NCBI RefSeq assembly: GCF_032854445.1
Contig: NW_027018070.1
Location: forward strand, 31,485 to 95,484
Source of the DNA: Liolophura sinensis
Taxonomy: Eukaryota; Mollusca; Polyplacophora; Chitonida; Chitonidae
Direction: 5' to 3'
Length of the DNA stretch: 64,000 bases
The translations under genes were made by a program, and so were the position numbers. This document shows, piece after piece, positions 10,601-23,300 of this stretch. The notes under the pieces are model-generated. The model searched no databases. It was not told the DNA's origin and saw only the letters and a list, made by a program, of their open reading frames with translations. Position 1 is the first letter of the stretch; each line of letters begins with the position of its first letter.

Positions 10601-13110
10601 AGCCTCTTACCAGCAGCACTGGAACAGTTTTTCCACTTTTGCATTTTTACCCTGGTCTTTTTGTTAATTGAAATCGGCTACACTGTACTCTGTACAATCG
10701 CGACTGGTCATTACTATATCCAACTTTTTGATTATAAGTTATGTGCCCTTCGGTAGCCCAGAAGACGTCAAATCTTTGGGCTAAGCCCATTTAGCTCACC
10801 CAGCAATTGTCTTACTTCTAAGTCCAAGACAATCTCAATGTCTTTATCTACGTGTAGAAAAACCACACCATTTGTACGTGAAAAACACAAGGTACTTGAT
10901 ACAGTCTGCTGTAAAAAGTACAACTGAACACTAACCCACTTCAGTAAGGTGCCAAAAGATGCGGAATTGAGCCAGGCATCGGCAGCTGTTGAAAAATTGC
11001 AAATTTCCCTGGTTTCCATGGAGTAAGAGCCGTTGCTGGGCACGTGATTATGACATAAATGATCATTCAATTGTCGCTACAGGCCAAAAGTATTGGTCGG
11101 AGAGCAACGCGGATTGCACCATTCGATTCTCGTCACAAAATACGTCGGATTAGGCTCTTACTAGTAGCACTGGAACAGTTTTTCCACTTTTGCATTTTTA
11201 CCTGGTCTTTTTGTTAATTGAAATCGACTACACTGTACTCTGTACAATCGCGACTGGTCATTACTTATATTCAACTTTTGACTATAAGTTATGTGCCCTT
11301 CGGTAGCCCAGAAGACGTCAAATCTTTCGGCTAAGCCCATTTAAATCACCAGCAATTGCCTTACTTCTAAGTGCAAGACAATCTCAATGTCTTTATCTAC
11401 GTGTAGAAAAACTACACCATTTGTACGTGAAAACCACAAGGTACTTGATACAGTCTGCTGTAAAAGTACACAACTGAACACTGACCCACTTCAGTAAGGT
11501 GCCAAAAGATGCGAATTGAGCCAGGCATCGGCAGCTGTTGAAAAATTGCAAATATCCCTGGTTTCCATGGAGTAAGAGCCGTTGCTGGGCACGTGATTAT
11601 GACATAAATGATCATTCAATTGTCACTACAGCCAAAGTATTGGTCGGAGAGCAACGCGGTTTGCACCATTCGATTTCTCGTCACAAAATACGTCGGATTA
11701 GCCTCTTACCAGCAGCACTGGAACAGTTTTTCCTCTTTTGCATTTTTACCTGGTCTTTTTGTTAATGAAATCGGCTACACTGTACTCTGTACAATCGCGA
11801 CTGGTCAATACTATATTCAACTTTTGACTATAAGTTATGTGCCCTTCGGTAGCCAGAAGACGTCAAATCTTTCGGCTAAGCCCATTTAACTCACCCAGCA
11901 ATTGTCCTTACTTCTAAGTCCAAGACAATCTCAATGTCTTTATCTACGTGTAGAAAAACCACACCATTTGTACATAAAAAACACAAGGTACTTGATACAG
12001 TCTGCTGTAAAAAGTACAACTGAACACTGACCCACATTTATAAGGTGCCAAAAGATGTGGAATTGGGCCAGGATCGGCAGCTGTTAAAAAATTGCAAATA
12101 TCCCTGGTTTCCATGGAGTAAGAGCCGTTGCTGGGCACGTGAATTATGACATCAATGATCATTGATCTGTCGCTACAGCCAAAAGTATTGGTCGGAGAGC
12201 AACGCGGTTTGCACCATTCGATTATCTCGTCACAAAATACGTCGGATTAGCCTCTTACCAGCAGCACTGGAACAGTTTTTCCACTTTTGCATTTTTACCT
12301 GGTCTTTTTGTTAATTGAAATCGGCTACACTGTACTCTGTACAATCGCGACTGGTCATTACTATATCCAACTTTTGATTATAAGTTATGTGCCCTTCGGT
12401 AGCCCAGAAGACGTCAAATCTTTGGGCTAAGCCCATTTAGCTCACCCAGCAATTGTCTTACTTCTAAGTCCAAGACAATGTCAATGTCTTTATCTACGTG
12501 TAGAAAAACCACACCATTTGTACGTGAAAAACACAAGGTACTTGATACAGTCTGCTGTAAAAAGTACAACTGAACACTAAACCCACTTCAGTAAGGTGCC
12601 AAATGATGCGGAATTGAGCCAGGCATCGGCAGCTGTTGAAAAATTGCAAATTTCCCTGGTTTCCATGGAGTAAGAGCCGTTGCTACGCACGTGATTATGA
12701 CATAAATGATCATTCAATTGTCGCTACAGCCAAAAGTATTGGTCGGAGAGCAACGCGGATTGCACCATTCGATTTCTCGTCACAAAATACGTCGGATTAG
12801 GCTCTTACTAGTAGCACTGGAACAGTTTTTTCCACTTTTGCATTTTTGCTTCGTCTTTTTGTTAATTGAAATCGGCTAAACTGTACTCTGTACAATCGCG
12901 ACTGGTCATTACTATATTCAACTTTTGACTATAAGTTATGTGCCCTTCGGTAGCCCAGAAGACGTCAAATCTTTGGGCTAAGCCCATTTAACTCACCCAG
13001 CAATTGCCTTACTTCTAAGTGCAGGAAAATCTCAATGTCTTTATCTACGTGTAGAAAAACCACACCATTTGTACGTGAAGAAAACATTGTACTTGATACA
13101 GTCCTGCTGT
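7690..13110 (+). repeat. Satellite monomers with dense 1-2 nt indels
   Basis: The monomers here are the same types as on either side but are riddled with one- or two-base indels: an extra T in the run at about 7699, a lost A near 7785, a lost T near 8458, an extra A near 10368 and 10584, gtacacaac near 11467, gttaatgaa near 11762, gtgaattatg near 12140, gattatctcg near 12221 and gtcctgctg near 13102. Many are homopolymer length changes. The flanking clean regions almost lack such changes, so unpolished long-read consensus is the likeliest cause; real decay of older monomers is the alternative. Confidence 0.8.
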
Positions 13111-14199
13111 AAAAAGTACAACTGAACACTAACCCACTTCAGTAAGGTGCCAAATGATGCGCAATTGAGCCAGGCATTGGCAGCTGTTGAAAAATTGCAA
13201 ATTTCCCTGGTTTCCATGGAGTAAGAGCATGTGCTGTGCACGTGTTTATGACATAAATAATCATTCAATTGTCACTACAGCCAAAAGTATTGGTCGGAGA
13301 GCAGCGCGGTTTGCACCATTCGATTTCTCGTCACAAAATACGTCGGATTAGCCTCTTACCAGCAGCACTGGAACAGTTTTTCCACTTTTGCATTTTTACC
13401 TGGTCTTTTTCTTAATTGAAATCGGCTACACTGTACTCTGTACAATCGCGACTGGTCATTACTATATCCAACTTTTGATTATAAGTTATGTGCCCTTCGG
13501 TAGCCCAGAAGACGTCAAATCTTTGGGCTAAGCCCATTTAGCTCACCCAGCAATTGTCTTACTTCTAAGTCCAAGACAATCTCAATGTCTTTATCTACGT
13601 GTAGAAAAACCACACCATTTGTACGTGAAAAACACAAGGTACTTGATACAGTCTGCTGTAAAAAGTACAACTGAACACTAACCCACTTCAGTAAGGTGCC
13701 AAAAGATGCGGAATTGAGCCAGGCATCGGCAGCTGTTGAAAAATTGCAAATTTCCCTGGTTTCCATGGAGTAAGAGCCGTTGCTACGCACGTGATTATGA
13801 CATAAATGATCATTCAATTGTCGCTACAGCCAAAAGTATTGGTCGGAGAGCAACGCGGTTTGCACCATTCGATTTCTCGTCACAAAATACGTCGGATTAG
13901 CCTCTTACCAGCAGCACTGGAACAGTTTTTCCTCTTTTGCATTTTTACCTGGTCTTTTTGTTAATTGAAATCGGCTACACTGTACTCTGTACAATCGCGA
14001 CTGGTCAATACTATATTCAACTTTTTACTATAAGTTATGTGCCCTTCGGTAGCCCAGAAGACGTCAAATCTTTCGGCTAAGCCCATTTAACTCACCCAGC
14101 AATTGTCTTACTTCTAAGTCCAAGACAATCTCAATGTCTTTATCTACGTGTAGAAAAACCACACCATTTGTACATAAAAAACACAAGGTACTTGATACA

Positions 14200-15100
14200 G
14201 TCTGCTGTAAAAAGTACAACTGAACACTGACCCACATTTATAAGGTGCCAAAAGATGTGGAATTGGGCCAGGGATCGGCAGCTGTTAAAAAATTGCAAAT
14301 ATCCCTGGTTTCCATGGAGTAAGAGCCGTTGCTGGGCACGTGATTATGACATCAATGATCATTGATCTGTCGCTACAGCCAAAAGTATTGGTCGGAGAGC
14401 AACGCGGTTTGCACCATTCGATTTCTCGTCACAAAATACGTCGGATTAGCCTCTTACTAGTAGCACTGGAACAGTTTTTCCACTTTTGCATTTTTGTCTC
14501 GTCTTTTTGTTAATTGAAATCGGCTAAACAGTACTCTGTACAATCGCGACTGGTCATTACTATATTCAACTTTTGACTATAAGTTATGTGCCCTTCGGTA
14601 GCTCAGAAAACGTCAAATATTTAGGCTAAGCCCATTTAACTCACCCAGCAATTGCCTTACTTCTAAGTGCAGGAAAATCTCAATGTCTTTATCTACGTGT
14701 AGAAAAACCACACCATTTGTACGTGAAGAAAACATTGTACTTGATACAGTCTGCTGTAAAAAGTACAACTGAACACTAACCCACTTCAGTAAGGTGCCAA
14801 ATGATGCGGAATTGAGCCAGGCATTGGCAGCTGTTGAGAAATTGCAAATTTCCCTGGTTTCCATGGAGTAAGAGCCGTTGCTGGGCACGTGATTAAGACA
14901 TAAATAATCATTCAATTGTCACTACAGCCAAAAGTATTGGTCGGAGAGCAGCGCGGTTTGCACCATTCGATTTCTCGTCACAAAATACGTCGGATTAGCC
15001 TCTTACCAGCAGCACTGGAACAGTTTTTCCACTTTTGCATTTTTACCTGGTCTTTTTGTTAATTGAAATCGGCTACACTGTACTCTGTACAATCGCGACT
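14200..15100 (+). repeat. Segment pair A (left), 1.6 monomers
   Basis: This stretch recurs at 16,738-17,640, offset by 2,538 bp, which is five monomers minus the 207 bp missing from the truncated monomer between them. Both copies share an otherwise unseen variant cluster in which tagctcagaaaacg is followed by aaatatttaggc (near 14,600 and 17,138), plus gattaagac near 14,893 and 17,431. A few private differences exist, such as tttgtctcg near 14,494 and gctaaacag near 14,522. It is best explained as a segmental duplication inside the array. Confidence 0.8.
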
Positions 15101-16532
15101 GGTCATTACTATATCCAACTTTTGATTATAAGTTATGTGCCCTTCGGTAGCCCAGAAGACGTCAAATCTTTGGGCTAAGCCCATTTAGCTCACCCAGCAA
15201 TTGTCTTACTTCTAAGTCCAAGACAATCTCAATGTCTTTATCTACGTGTAGAAAAACCACACCATTTGTACGTGAAGAAAACATTGTACTTGATACAGTC
15301 TGCTGTAAAAAGTACAACTGAACACTAACCCACTTCAGTAAGGTGCCAAATGATGCGGAATTGAGCCAGGCATTGGCAGCTGTTGAAAAATTGCAAATTT
15401 CCCTGGTTTCCATGGAGTAAGAGCATGTGCTGGGCACGTGATTATGACATAAATAATCTTTCAATTGTCACTACAGCCAAAAGTATTGGTCGGAGAGCAG
15501 CGCGGTTTGCACCATTCGATTTCTCGTCACAAAATACGTCGGATTAGCCTCTTACCAGCAGCACTGGAACAGTTTTTCCACTTTTGCATTTTTACCTGGT
15601 CTTTTTGTTAATTGAAATCGGCTACACTGTACTCTGTACAATCGCGACTGGTCATTACTATATCCAACTTTTGATTATAAGTTATGTGCCCTTCGGTAGC
15701 CCAGAAGACGTCAAATCTTTGGGCTAAGCCCATTTAGCTCACCCAGCAATTGTCTTACTTCTAAGTGCAAGACAATCTCAATGTCTTTATCTACGTGTAG
15801 AAAAACCACACCATTTGTACGTGAAAAACACAAGGTACTTGATACAGTCTGCTGTAAAAAGTACAACTGAACACTAACCCACTTCAGTAAGGTGCCAAAA
15901 GATGCGGAATTGAGCCAGGCATCGACAGCTGTTGAAAAATTGCAAATTTCCCTGGTTTCCATGGAGTAAGAGCCGTTGCTACGCACGTGATTATGACATA
16001 AATGATCATTCAATTGTCGCTACAGCCAAAAGTATTGGTCGGAGAGCAACGCGGATTGCACCATTCGATTTCTCGTCACAAAATACGTCGGATTAGGCTC
16101 TTACTAGTAGCACTGGAACAGTTTTTCCACTTTTGCATTTTTACCTGGTCTTTTTGTTAATTGAAATCGACTACACTGTACTCTGTACAATCGCGACTGG
16201 TCATTACTATATTCAACTTTTGACTATAAGTTATGTGCCCTTCGGTAGCCCAGAAGACGTCAAATCTTTCGGCTAAGCCCATTTAAATCACCCAGCAATT
16301 GCCTTACTTCTAAGTGCAAGACAATCTCAATGTCTTTATCTACGTGTAGAAAAACTACACCATTTGTACGTGAAAACCACAAGGTACTTGATACAGTCTG
16401 CTGTAAAAAGTACAACTGAACACTGACCCACTTCAGTAAGGTGCCAAAAGATGCGGAATTGAGCCAGGCATCGGCAGCTGTTGAAAAATTGCAAATATCC
16501 CTGGTTTCCATGGAGTAAGAGCCGTTGCTGGG

Positions 16533-16874
16533 CACGTGATTATGACATAAATGATCATTCAATTGTCACTACAGCCAAAAGTATTGGTCGGAGAGCAACG
16601 CGGTTTGCACCATTCGATTTCTCGTCACAAAATACGTCGGATTAGCCTCTTACCAGCAGCACTGGAACAGTTTTTCCACTTTTACATTTTTACCTGGTCT
16701 TTTTGTTAATTGAAATCAATCGCGACTCTGCTGTACAGTCTGCTGTAAAAAGTACAACTGAACACTGACCCACATTTATAAGGTGCCAAAAGATGTGGAA
16801 TTGGGCCAGGGATCGGCAGCTGTTAAAAAATTGCAAATATCCCTGGTTTCCATGGAGTAAGAGCCGTTGCTGGG
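16533..16874 (+). repeat. Truncated 342-bp monomer with rearranged junction
   Basis: Consecutive CACGTG hexamers are 342 bp apart here instead of 549, a net loss of 207 bp. After tgaaatc (ending 16717), a 20-nt stretch is missing, aatcgcgact is kept, and the sequence then jumps into the 30-nt dyad region. The junction carries a short direct duplication, with TCTGCTGTA at 16727-16735 and again at 16739-16747. A lost TAGCCCA stem-loop and a half-lost 30-nt dyad result. This is the only large monomer deletion seen in the window. Confidence 0.93.
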
Positions 16875-17640
16875 CACGTGATTATGACATCAATGATCAT
16901 TGATCTGTCGCTACAGCCAAAAGTATTGGTCGGAGAGCAACGCGGTTTGCACCATTCGATTTCTCGTCACAAAATACGTCGGATTAGCCTCTTACTAGTA
17001 GCACTGGAACAGTTTTTCCACTTTTGCATTTTTGCTTCGTCTTTTTGTTAATTGAAATCGGCTAAACTGTACTCTGTACAATCGCGACTGGTCATTACTA
17101 TATTCAACTTTTGACTATAAGTTATGTGCCCTTCGGTAGCTCAGAAAACGTCAAATATTTAGGCTAAGCCCATTTAACTCACCCAGCAATTGCCTTACTT
17201 CTAAGTGCAGGAAAATCTCAATGTCTTTATCTACGTGTAGAAAAACCACACCATTTGTACGTGAAGAAAACATTGTACTTGATACAGTCTGCTGTAAAAA
17301 GTACAACTGAACACTAACCCACTTCAGTAAGGTGCCAAATGATGCGGAATTGAGCCAGGCATTGGCAGCTGTTGAAAAATTGCAAATTTCCCTGGTTTCC
17401 ATGGAGTAAGAGCCGTTGCTGGGCACGTGATTAAGACATAAATAATCATTCAATTGTCACTACAGCCAAAAGTATTGGTCGGAGAGCAGCGCGGTTTGCA
17501 CCATTCGATTTCTCGTCACAAAATACGTCGGATTAGCCTCTTACCAGCAGCACTGGAACAGTTTTTCCACTTTTGCATTTTTACCTGGTCTTTTTGTTAA
17601 TTGAAATCGGCTACACTGTACTCTGTACAATCGCGACTGG
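16738..17640 (+). repeat. Segment pair A (right), 1.6 monomers
   Basis: This is the second copy of the segment at 14,200-15,100. Its left edge coincides with the rearranged junction of the truncated monomer, so the deletion may have occurred in the same event that created the duplicate or afterwards within it. The right edge is set by the first consistent difference (tattcaac here, tatccaac at about 15,113). Confidence 0.75.
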
Positions 17641-20600
17641 TCATTACTATATTCAACTTTTGATTATAAGTTATGTGCCCTTCGGTAGCCCAGAAGACGT
17701 CAAATCTTTGGGCTAAGCCCATTTAGCTCACCCAGCAATTGTCTTACTTCTAAGTCCAAGACAATCTCAATGTCTTTATCTACGTGTAGAAAAACCACAC
17801 CATTTGTACATAAAAAACACAAGGTACTTGATACAGTCTGCTGTAAAAAGTACAACTAAACACTGACCCACTTCAGTAAGGTGCCAAAAGATGAGGAATT
17901 GAGCCAGGCATCGGCAGCTGTTGAAAAATTGCAAATTTCCCTGGTTTCCATGGAGTAAGAGCCGTTGCTACGCACGTGATTATGACATAAATGATCATTC
18001 AATTGTCGCTACAGCCAAAAGTATTGGTCGGAGAGCAACGCGGATTGCACCATTCGATTTCTCGTCACAAAATACGTCGGATTAGGCTCTTACTAGTAGC
18101 ACTGGAACAGTTTTTCCACTTTTGCATTTTTACCTGGTCTTTTTGTTAATTGAAATCGACTACACTGTACTCTGTACAATCGCGACTGGTCATTACTATA
18201 TTCAACTTTTGACTATAAGTTATGTGCCCTTCGGTAGCCCAGAAGACGTCAAATCTTTGGGCCAAGCCCATTTAACTCACCCAGCAATTGCCTTACTTCT
18301 AAGTGCAAGACAATCTCAATGTCTTTATCTACGTGTAGTAAAACTACACCATTTGTACGTGAAAACCAGAAGGTACTTGATACAGTCTGCTGTAAAAAGT
18401 ACAACTGAACACTGACCCACTTCAGTAAGGTGCCAAAAGATGCGGAATTGAGCCAGGCATCGGCAGCTGTTGAAAAATTGCAAATATCCCTGGTTTCCAT
18501 GGAGTAAGAGCCGTTGCTGGGCACGTGATTATGACATAAATGATCATTCAATTGTCACTACAGCCAAAAGTATTGGTCGGAGAGCAACGCGGTTTGCACC
18601 ATTCGATTTCTCGTCACAAAATACGTCGGATTAGCCTCTTACCAGCAGCACTGGAACAGTTTTTCCACTTTTGCGTTTTTACCTGGTCTTTTTGTTAATT
18701 GAAATCGGCTACACTGTACTCTGTACAATCGCGAGTGGTCAATACTATATTCAACTTTTGACTATAAGTTATGTGCCCTTCGGTAGCCCAGAAGACGTCA
18801 AATCTTTCGGCTAAGCCCATTTAACTCACCCAGCAATTGTCTTACTTCTAAGTCCAAGACAATCTCAATGTCTTTATCTACGTGTAGAAAAACCAGACCA
18901 TTTGTACATAAAAAACACAAGGTACTTGATACAGTCTGCTGTAAAAAGTACAACTGAACACTGACCCACATTTATAAGGTGCCAAAAGATGTGGAATTGG
19001 GCCAGGGATCGGCAGCTGTTAAAAAATTGCAAATATCCCTGGTTTCCATGGAGTAAGAGCATGTGCTGGGCACATGATTATGACATCAATGATCATTGAT
19101 CTGTCGCTAAAGCCAAAAGTATTGGTCGGAGAGCAACGCGGTTTGCACCATTCGATTTCTCGTCACAAAATACGTCGGATTAGCCTCTTACTAGTAGCAC
19201 TGGAACAGTTTTTCCACTTTTGCATTTTTGCTTCGTCTTTTTGTTAATTGAAATCGGCTAAACTGTACTCTGTACAATCGCGACTGGTCATTACTATATT
19301 CAACTTTTGACTATAAGTTATGTGCCCTTCGGTAGCCCAGAAGACGTCAAATCTTTGGGCTAAGCCCATTTAACTCACCCAGCAATTGCCTTACTTCTAA
19401 GTGCAGGAAAATCTCAATGTCTTTATCTACGTGTAGAAAAACCACACCATTTGTACGTGAAGAAAACATTGTACTTGATACAGTCTGCTGTAAAAAGTAC
19501 AACTGAACACTAACCCACTTCAGTAAGGTGCCAAATGATGCGGAATTGAGCCAGGCATTGGCAGCTGTTGAAAAATTGCAAATTTCCCTGGGTTCCATGG
19601 AGTAAGAGCATGTGCTGGGCACGTGATTATGACATAAATAATCATTCAATTGTCACTACAGCCAAAAGTATTGGTCGGAGAGCAGCGCGGTTTGCACCAT
19701 TCGATTTCTCGTCACAAAATACATCGGATTAGCCTCTTACCAGCAGCACTGGAACAGTTTTTCCACTTTTGCATTTTTACCTGGTCTTTTTGTTAATTGA
19801 AATCGGCTACACTGTACTCTGTACAATCGCGACTGGTCATTACTATATTCAACTTTTGATTATAAGTTATGTGCCCTTCGGTAGCCCAGAAGACGTCAAA
19901 TCTTTGGGCTAAGCCCATTTAGCTCACCCAGCAATTGTCTTACTTCTAAGTCCAAGACAATCTCAATGTCTTTATCTACGTGTAGAAAAACCAGACCATT
20001 TGTACATAAAAAACACAAGGTACTTGATACAGTCTGCTGTGAAAAGTACAACTAAACACTGACCCACATTTATAAAGTGCCAAAAGATGCGGAATTGAGC
20101 CAGGCATCGGCAGCTGTTGAAAAATTGCAAATTTCCCTGGTTTCCATGGAGTAAGAGCCGTTGCTGGGCACGTGATTATGACATAAATGATCATTCAATT
20201 GTCACTACAGCCAAAAGTATTGGTCGGAGAGCAACGCGGTTTGCACCATTCGATTTCTCGTCACAAAATACATCGGATTAGACTCTTACTAGTAGCACTG
20301 GAACAGTTTTTCCACTTTTGCATTTTTGCTTCGTCTTTTTGTTAATTGAAATCGGCTAAACTGTACTCTGTACAATCGCGACTGGTCATTACTATATTCA
20401 ACTTTTGACTATAAGTTATGTGCCCTTCGGTAGCCCAGAAGACCTGAAATCTTTGGGCTAAGCCCATTTAACTCACCCAGCAATTGCCTTACTTCTAAGT
20501 GCAAGACAATCTCAATGTCTTTATCTACGTGTAGAAAAACCACACCATTTGTACGTGAAAAACACAAGGTACTTGATACAGTCTGCTGTAAAAAGTACAA

Positions 20601-22600
20601 CTGAACACTGACCCACTTCAGTAAGGTGCCAAAAGATGCGGAATTGAGCCAGGCATCGGCAGCTGTTGGAAAATTGCAAATTTCCCTGGTTTCCATGGAG
20701 TAAGAGCCGTTGCTACGCACGTGATTATGACATAAATGATCATTCAATTGTCACTACAGCCAAAAGTATTGGTCGGAGAGCAACGCGGATTGCACCATTC
20801 GATTTCTCGTCACAAAATACGTCGGATTAGGCTCTTACTAGTAGCACTGGAACAGTTTTTCCACTTTTGCATTTTTACCTGGTCTTTTTGTTAATAGAAA
20901 TCGACTACACTGTACTCTGTACAATCGCGACTGGTCATTACTATATTCAACTTTTGACTATAAGTTATGTGCCCTTCGGTAGCCCAGAAGACCTGAAATC
21001 TTTGGGCTAAGCCCATTTAACTCACCCAGCTATTGCCTTACTTCTAAGTGCAAGACAATCTCAATGTCTTTATCTACGTGTAGAAAAACCACACCATTTG
21101 TACGTGAAAACCACAAGGTACTTGATACAGTCTGCTGTAAAATGTACAACTGAACACTGACCCACTTCAGTAAGGTGCCAAAAGATGCGGAATTGAGCCA
21201 GGCATCGGCAGCTGTTGAAAAATTGCAAATTTCCCTGGTTTCCATGGAGTAAGAGCCGTTGCTGGGCACGAGATTATGACATAAATGATCATTCAATTGT
21301 CACTACAGCCAAAAGTATTGGTCGGAGAGCAACGCGGTTTGCACCATTCGATTTCTCGTCACAAAATGCGTCGGATTAGCCTCTTACCAGCAGCACTGGA
21401 ACAGTTTTTCCACTTTTGCATTTTTGCCTGGTCTTTTTGTTAATTGAAATCGGCTACACTGTACTCTGTACAATCGCGACTGGTCATTACTATATTCAAC
21501 TTTTGACTATAAGTTATGTGCCCTTCGGTAGCCCAGAAGACGTCAAATCTATCGGCTAAGCCCATTCAACTCACCCAGCAATTGTCTTACTTCTAAGTCC
21601 AAGACAATCTCAATGTCTTTATCTACGTGTAGAAAAACCACACCATTTGTACATAAAAACACAAGGTACTTGATACAGTCTGCTGTGAAAAGTACAACTA
21701 AACACTGACCCACATTTATAAGGTGCCAAAAGATGTGGAATTGGGCCAGGCATCGGCAGCTGTTAAAAAATTGCAAATATCCCTGGTTTCCATGGAGTAA
21801 GAGCCGTTGCTACGCACGTGATTATGACATCAATAATCATTGATCTGTCGCTAGAGCCAAAAGTATTGGTCGGAGAGCAACGCGGTTTGCACCATTTGAT
21901 TTGTCGTCACAAAATACGTCGGATTAGGCTCTTACCAGCAGCACTGGAACAGTTTTTCCACTTTTGCATTTTTGCCTGGTCTTTTTGTTAATTGAAATCG
22001 GCTACACTGTACTCTGTACAATCGCGACTGGTCATTACTATATTCAACTTTTGACTATAAGTTATGTGCCCTTCAGTAGCCCAGAAGACCTGAAATCTTT
22101 GGGCTAAGCCCATTTAACTCACCCAGCAATTGCCTTACTTCTAAGTGCAAGACAATCTCAATGTCTTTATCTACGTGTAGAAAAACCAGACCATTTGTAC
22201 ATAAAAAACACAAGGTACTTGATACAGTCTGCTGTAAAAAGTACAACTAAACACTGACCCACATTTTTAAGGTGCCAAAAGATGCAGAATTGGGCCAGGC
22301 ATAGGCAGCTGTTGAAAAATTGCAAATATCCCTGGTTTCCATGGAGTAAGAGCCGTTGCTGGGCACGTGATTATGACATCAATGATCAATCAATTGTCGC
22401 TACAGCCAAAAGTGTTGGTCAGAGAGCAACGCGGTTTGCACCATTCGATTTCTCGTCACAAAATACGTCGGATTAGCCTCTTACCAGCAGCACTGGAACA
22501 GTTTTTCCACTTTTGCATTTTTACCTGGTCTTTTTGTTAATTGAAATCGGCTACACTGTACTCTGTACAATCGCGACTGGTCATTACTATATTCAACTTT
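17640..22600 (+). repeat. Mixed satellite monomers without a clear HOR
   Basis: About nine full-length monomers follow with interleaved subtypes. The last intact left-domain 16-bp palindrome is at 19085; a copy at 21829 is broken by one substitution (atcaataatc). The variants gacctgaaa in the stem-loop loop and ccagacc upstream of the 30-nt dyad become common here. I see no unit repeated in order over two or more monomers. Confidence 0.75.
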
Positions 22601-22649
22601 TGACTATAAGTTATGTGCCCTTCGGTAGCCCAGAAGACCTGAAATCTTT

Positions 22650-23300
22650 GGGCCAAGCCCATTAACTCACCCAAAAATTGCCTTATTTCTAAGTGCAAGA
22701 CAATCTCAATGTCTTTATCTACGTGTAGAAAAAAACCACACCATTTGTACGCGAAAACCACAAGGTACTTGATACAGTCTGCTGTAAAAGTACAACTGAA
22801 CACTGACCCACTTCAGTAGGTGCCAAAAGATGCGGAATGAGCCAGGCATCGGCAGCTGTTGAAAAATTGCAAATTTCCCTAGTTTCCATGAGTAAGAGCC
22901 GTTGCTGGGCACGTGATTATGACATAAATGATCATTCAATTGTCACTACAGCCAAAAGTATTGGTCGGAGAGCAACGCGGTTTGCACCATTCGATTTCTC
23001 GTCACAAAATACGTCGGATTAGCCTCTTACCAGCAGCACTGGAACAGTTTTTCCACTTTGCATTTTTGCCTGGTCTTTTTGTTAATTGAAATCGGCTACA
23101 CTGTACTCTGTACAATCGCGACTGGTCATTACTATATTCAACTTTTGATTATAAGTTATGTGCCCTTCGGTAGCCCAGAAGACCTGAAATCTTTGGGCTA
23201 AGCCCATTTAACTCACCCAGCAATTGCCTTACTTCTAAGTGCAAGACAATCTCAATGTCTTTATCTACGTGTAGAAAAAACCAGACCATTTGTACGTGAA
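22650..23300 (+). repeat. Short indel-rich patch
   Basis: Within about 650 bp there are many single-base losses or gains: cccattaac near 22,660, an extended A run near 22,730, ctgtaaaagtac near 22,783, cagtaggtg near 22,815, gcggaatgag near 22,833, ccatgagtaag near 22,888, cactttgcat near 23,057 and an extended A run near 23,275. Bases just outside are nearly free of such changes. Confidence 0.75.

Noticed and set aside
7690-13110. A separate diverged satellite subfamily
   Set aside because: Once the single-base indels are ignored, the monomers carry the same subtype variants as the clean neighbours, so the excess is indels and not substitutions.
16700-16760. Transposon insertion or excision scar at the truncated monomer
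   Set aside because: All bases at the junction are explained by satellite sequence; there are no terminal inverted repeats and no typical target-site duplication. Deletion with template switching fits better.
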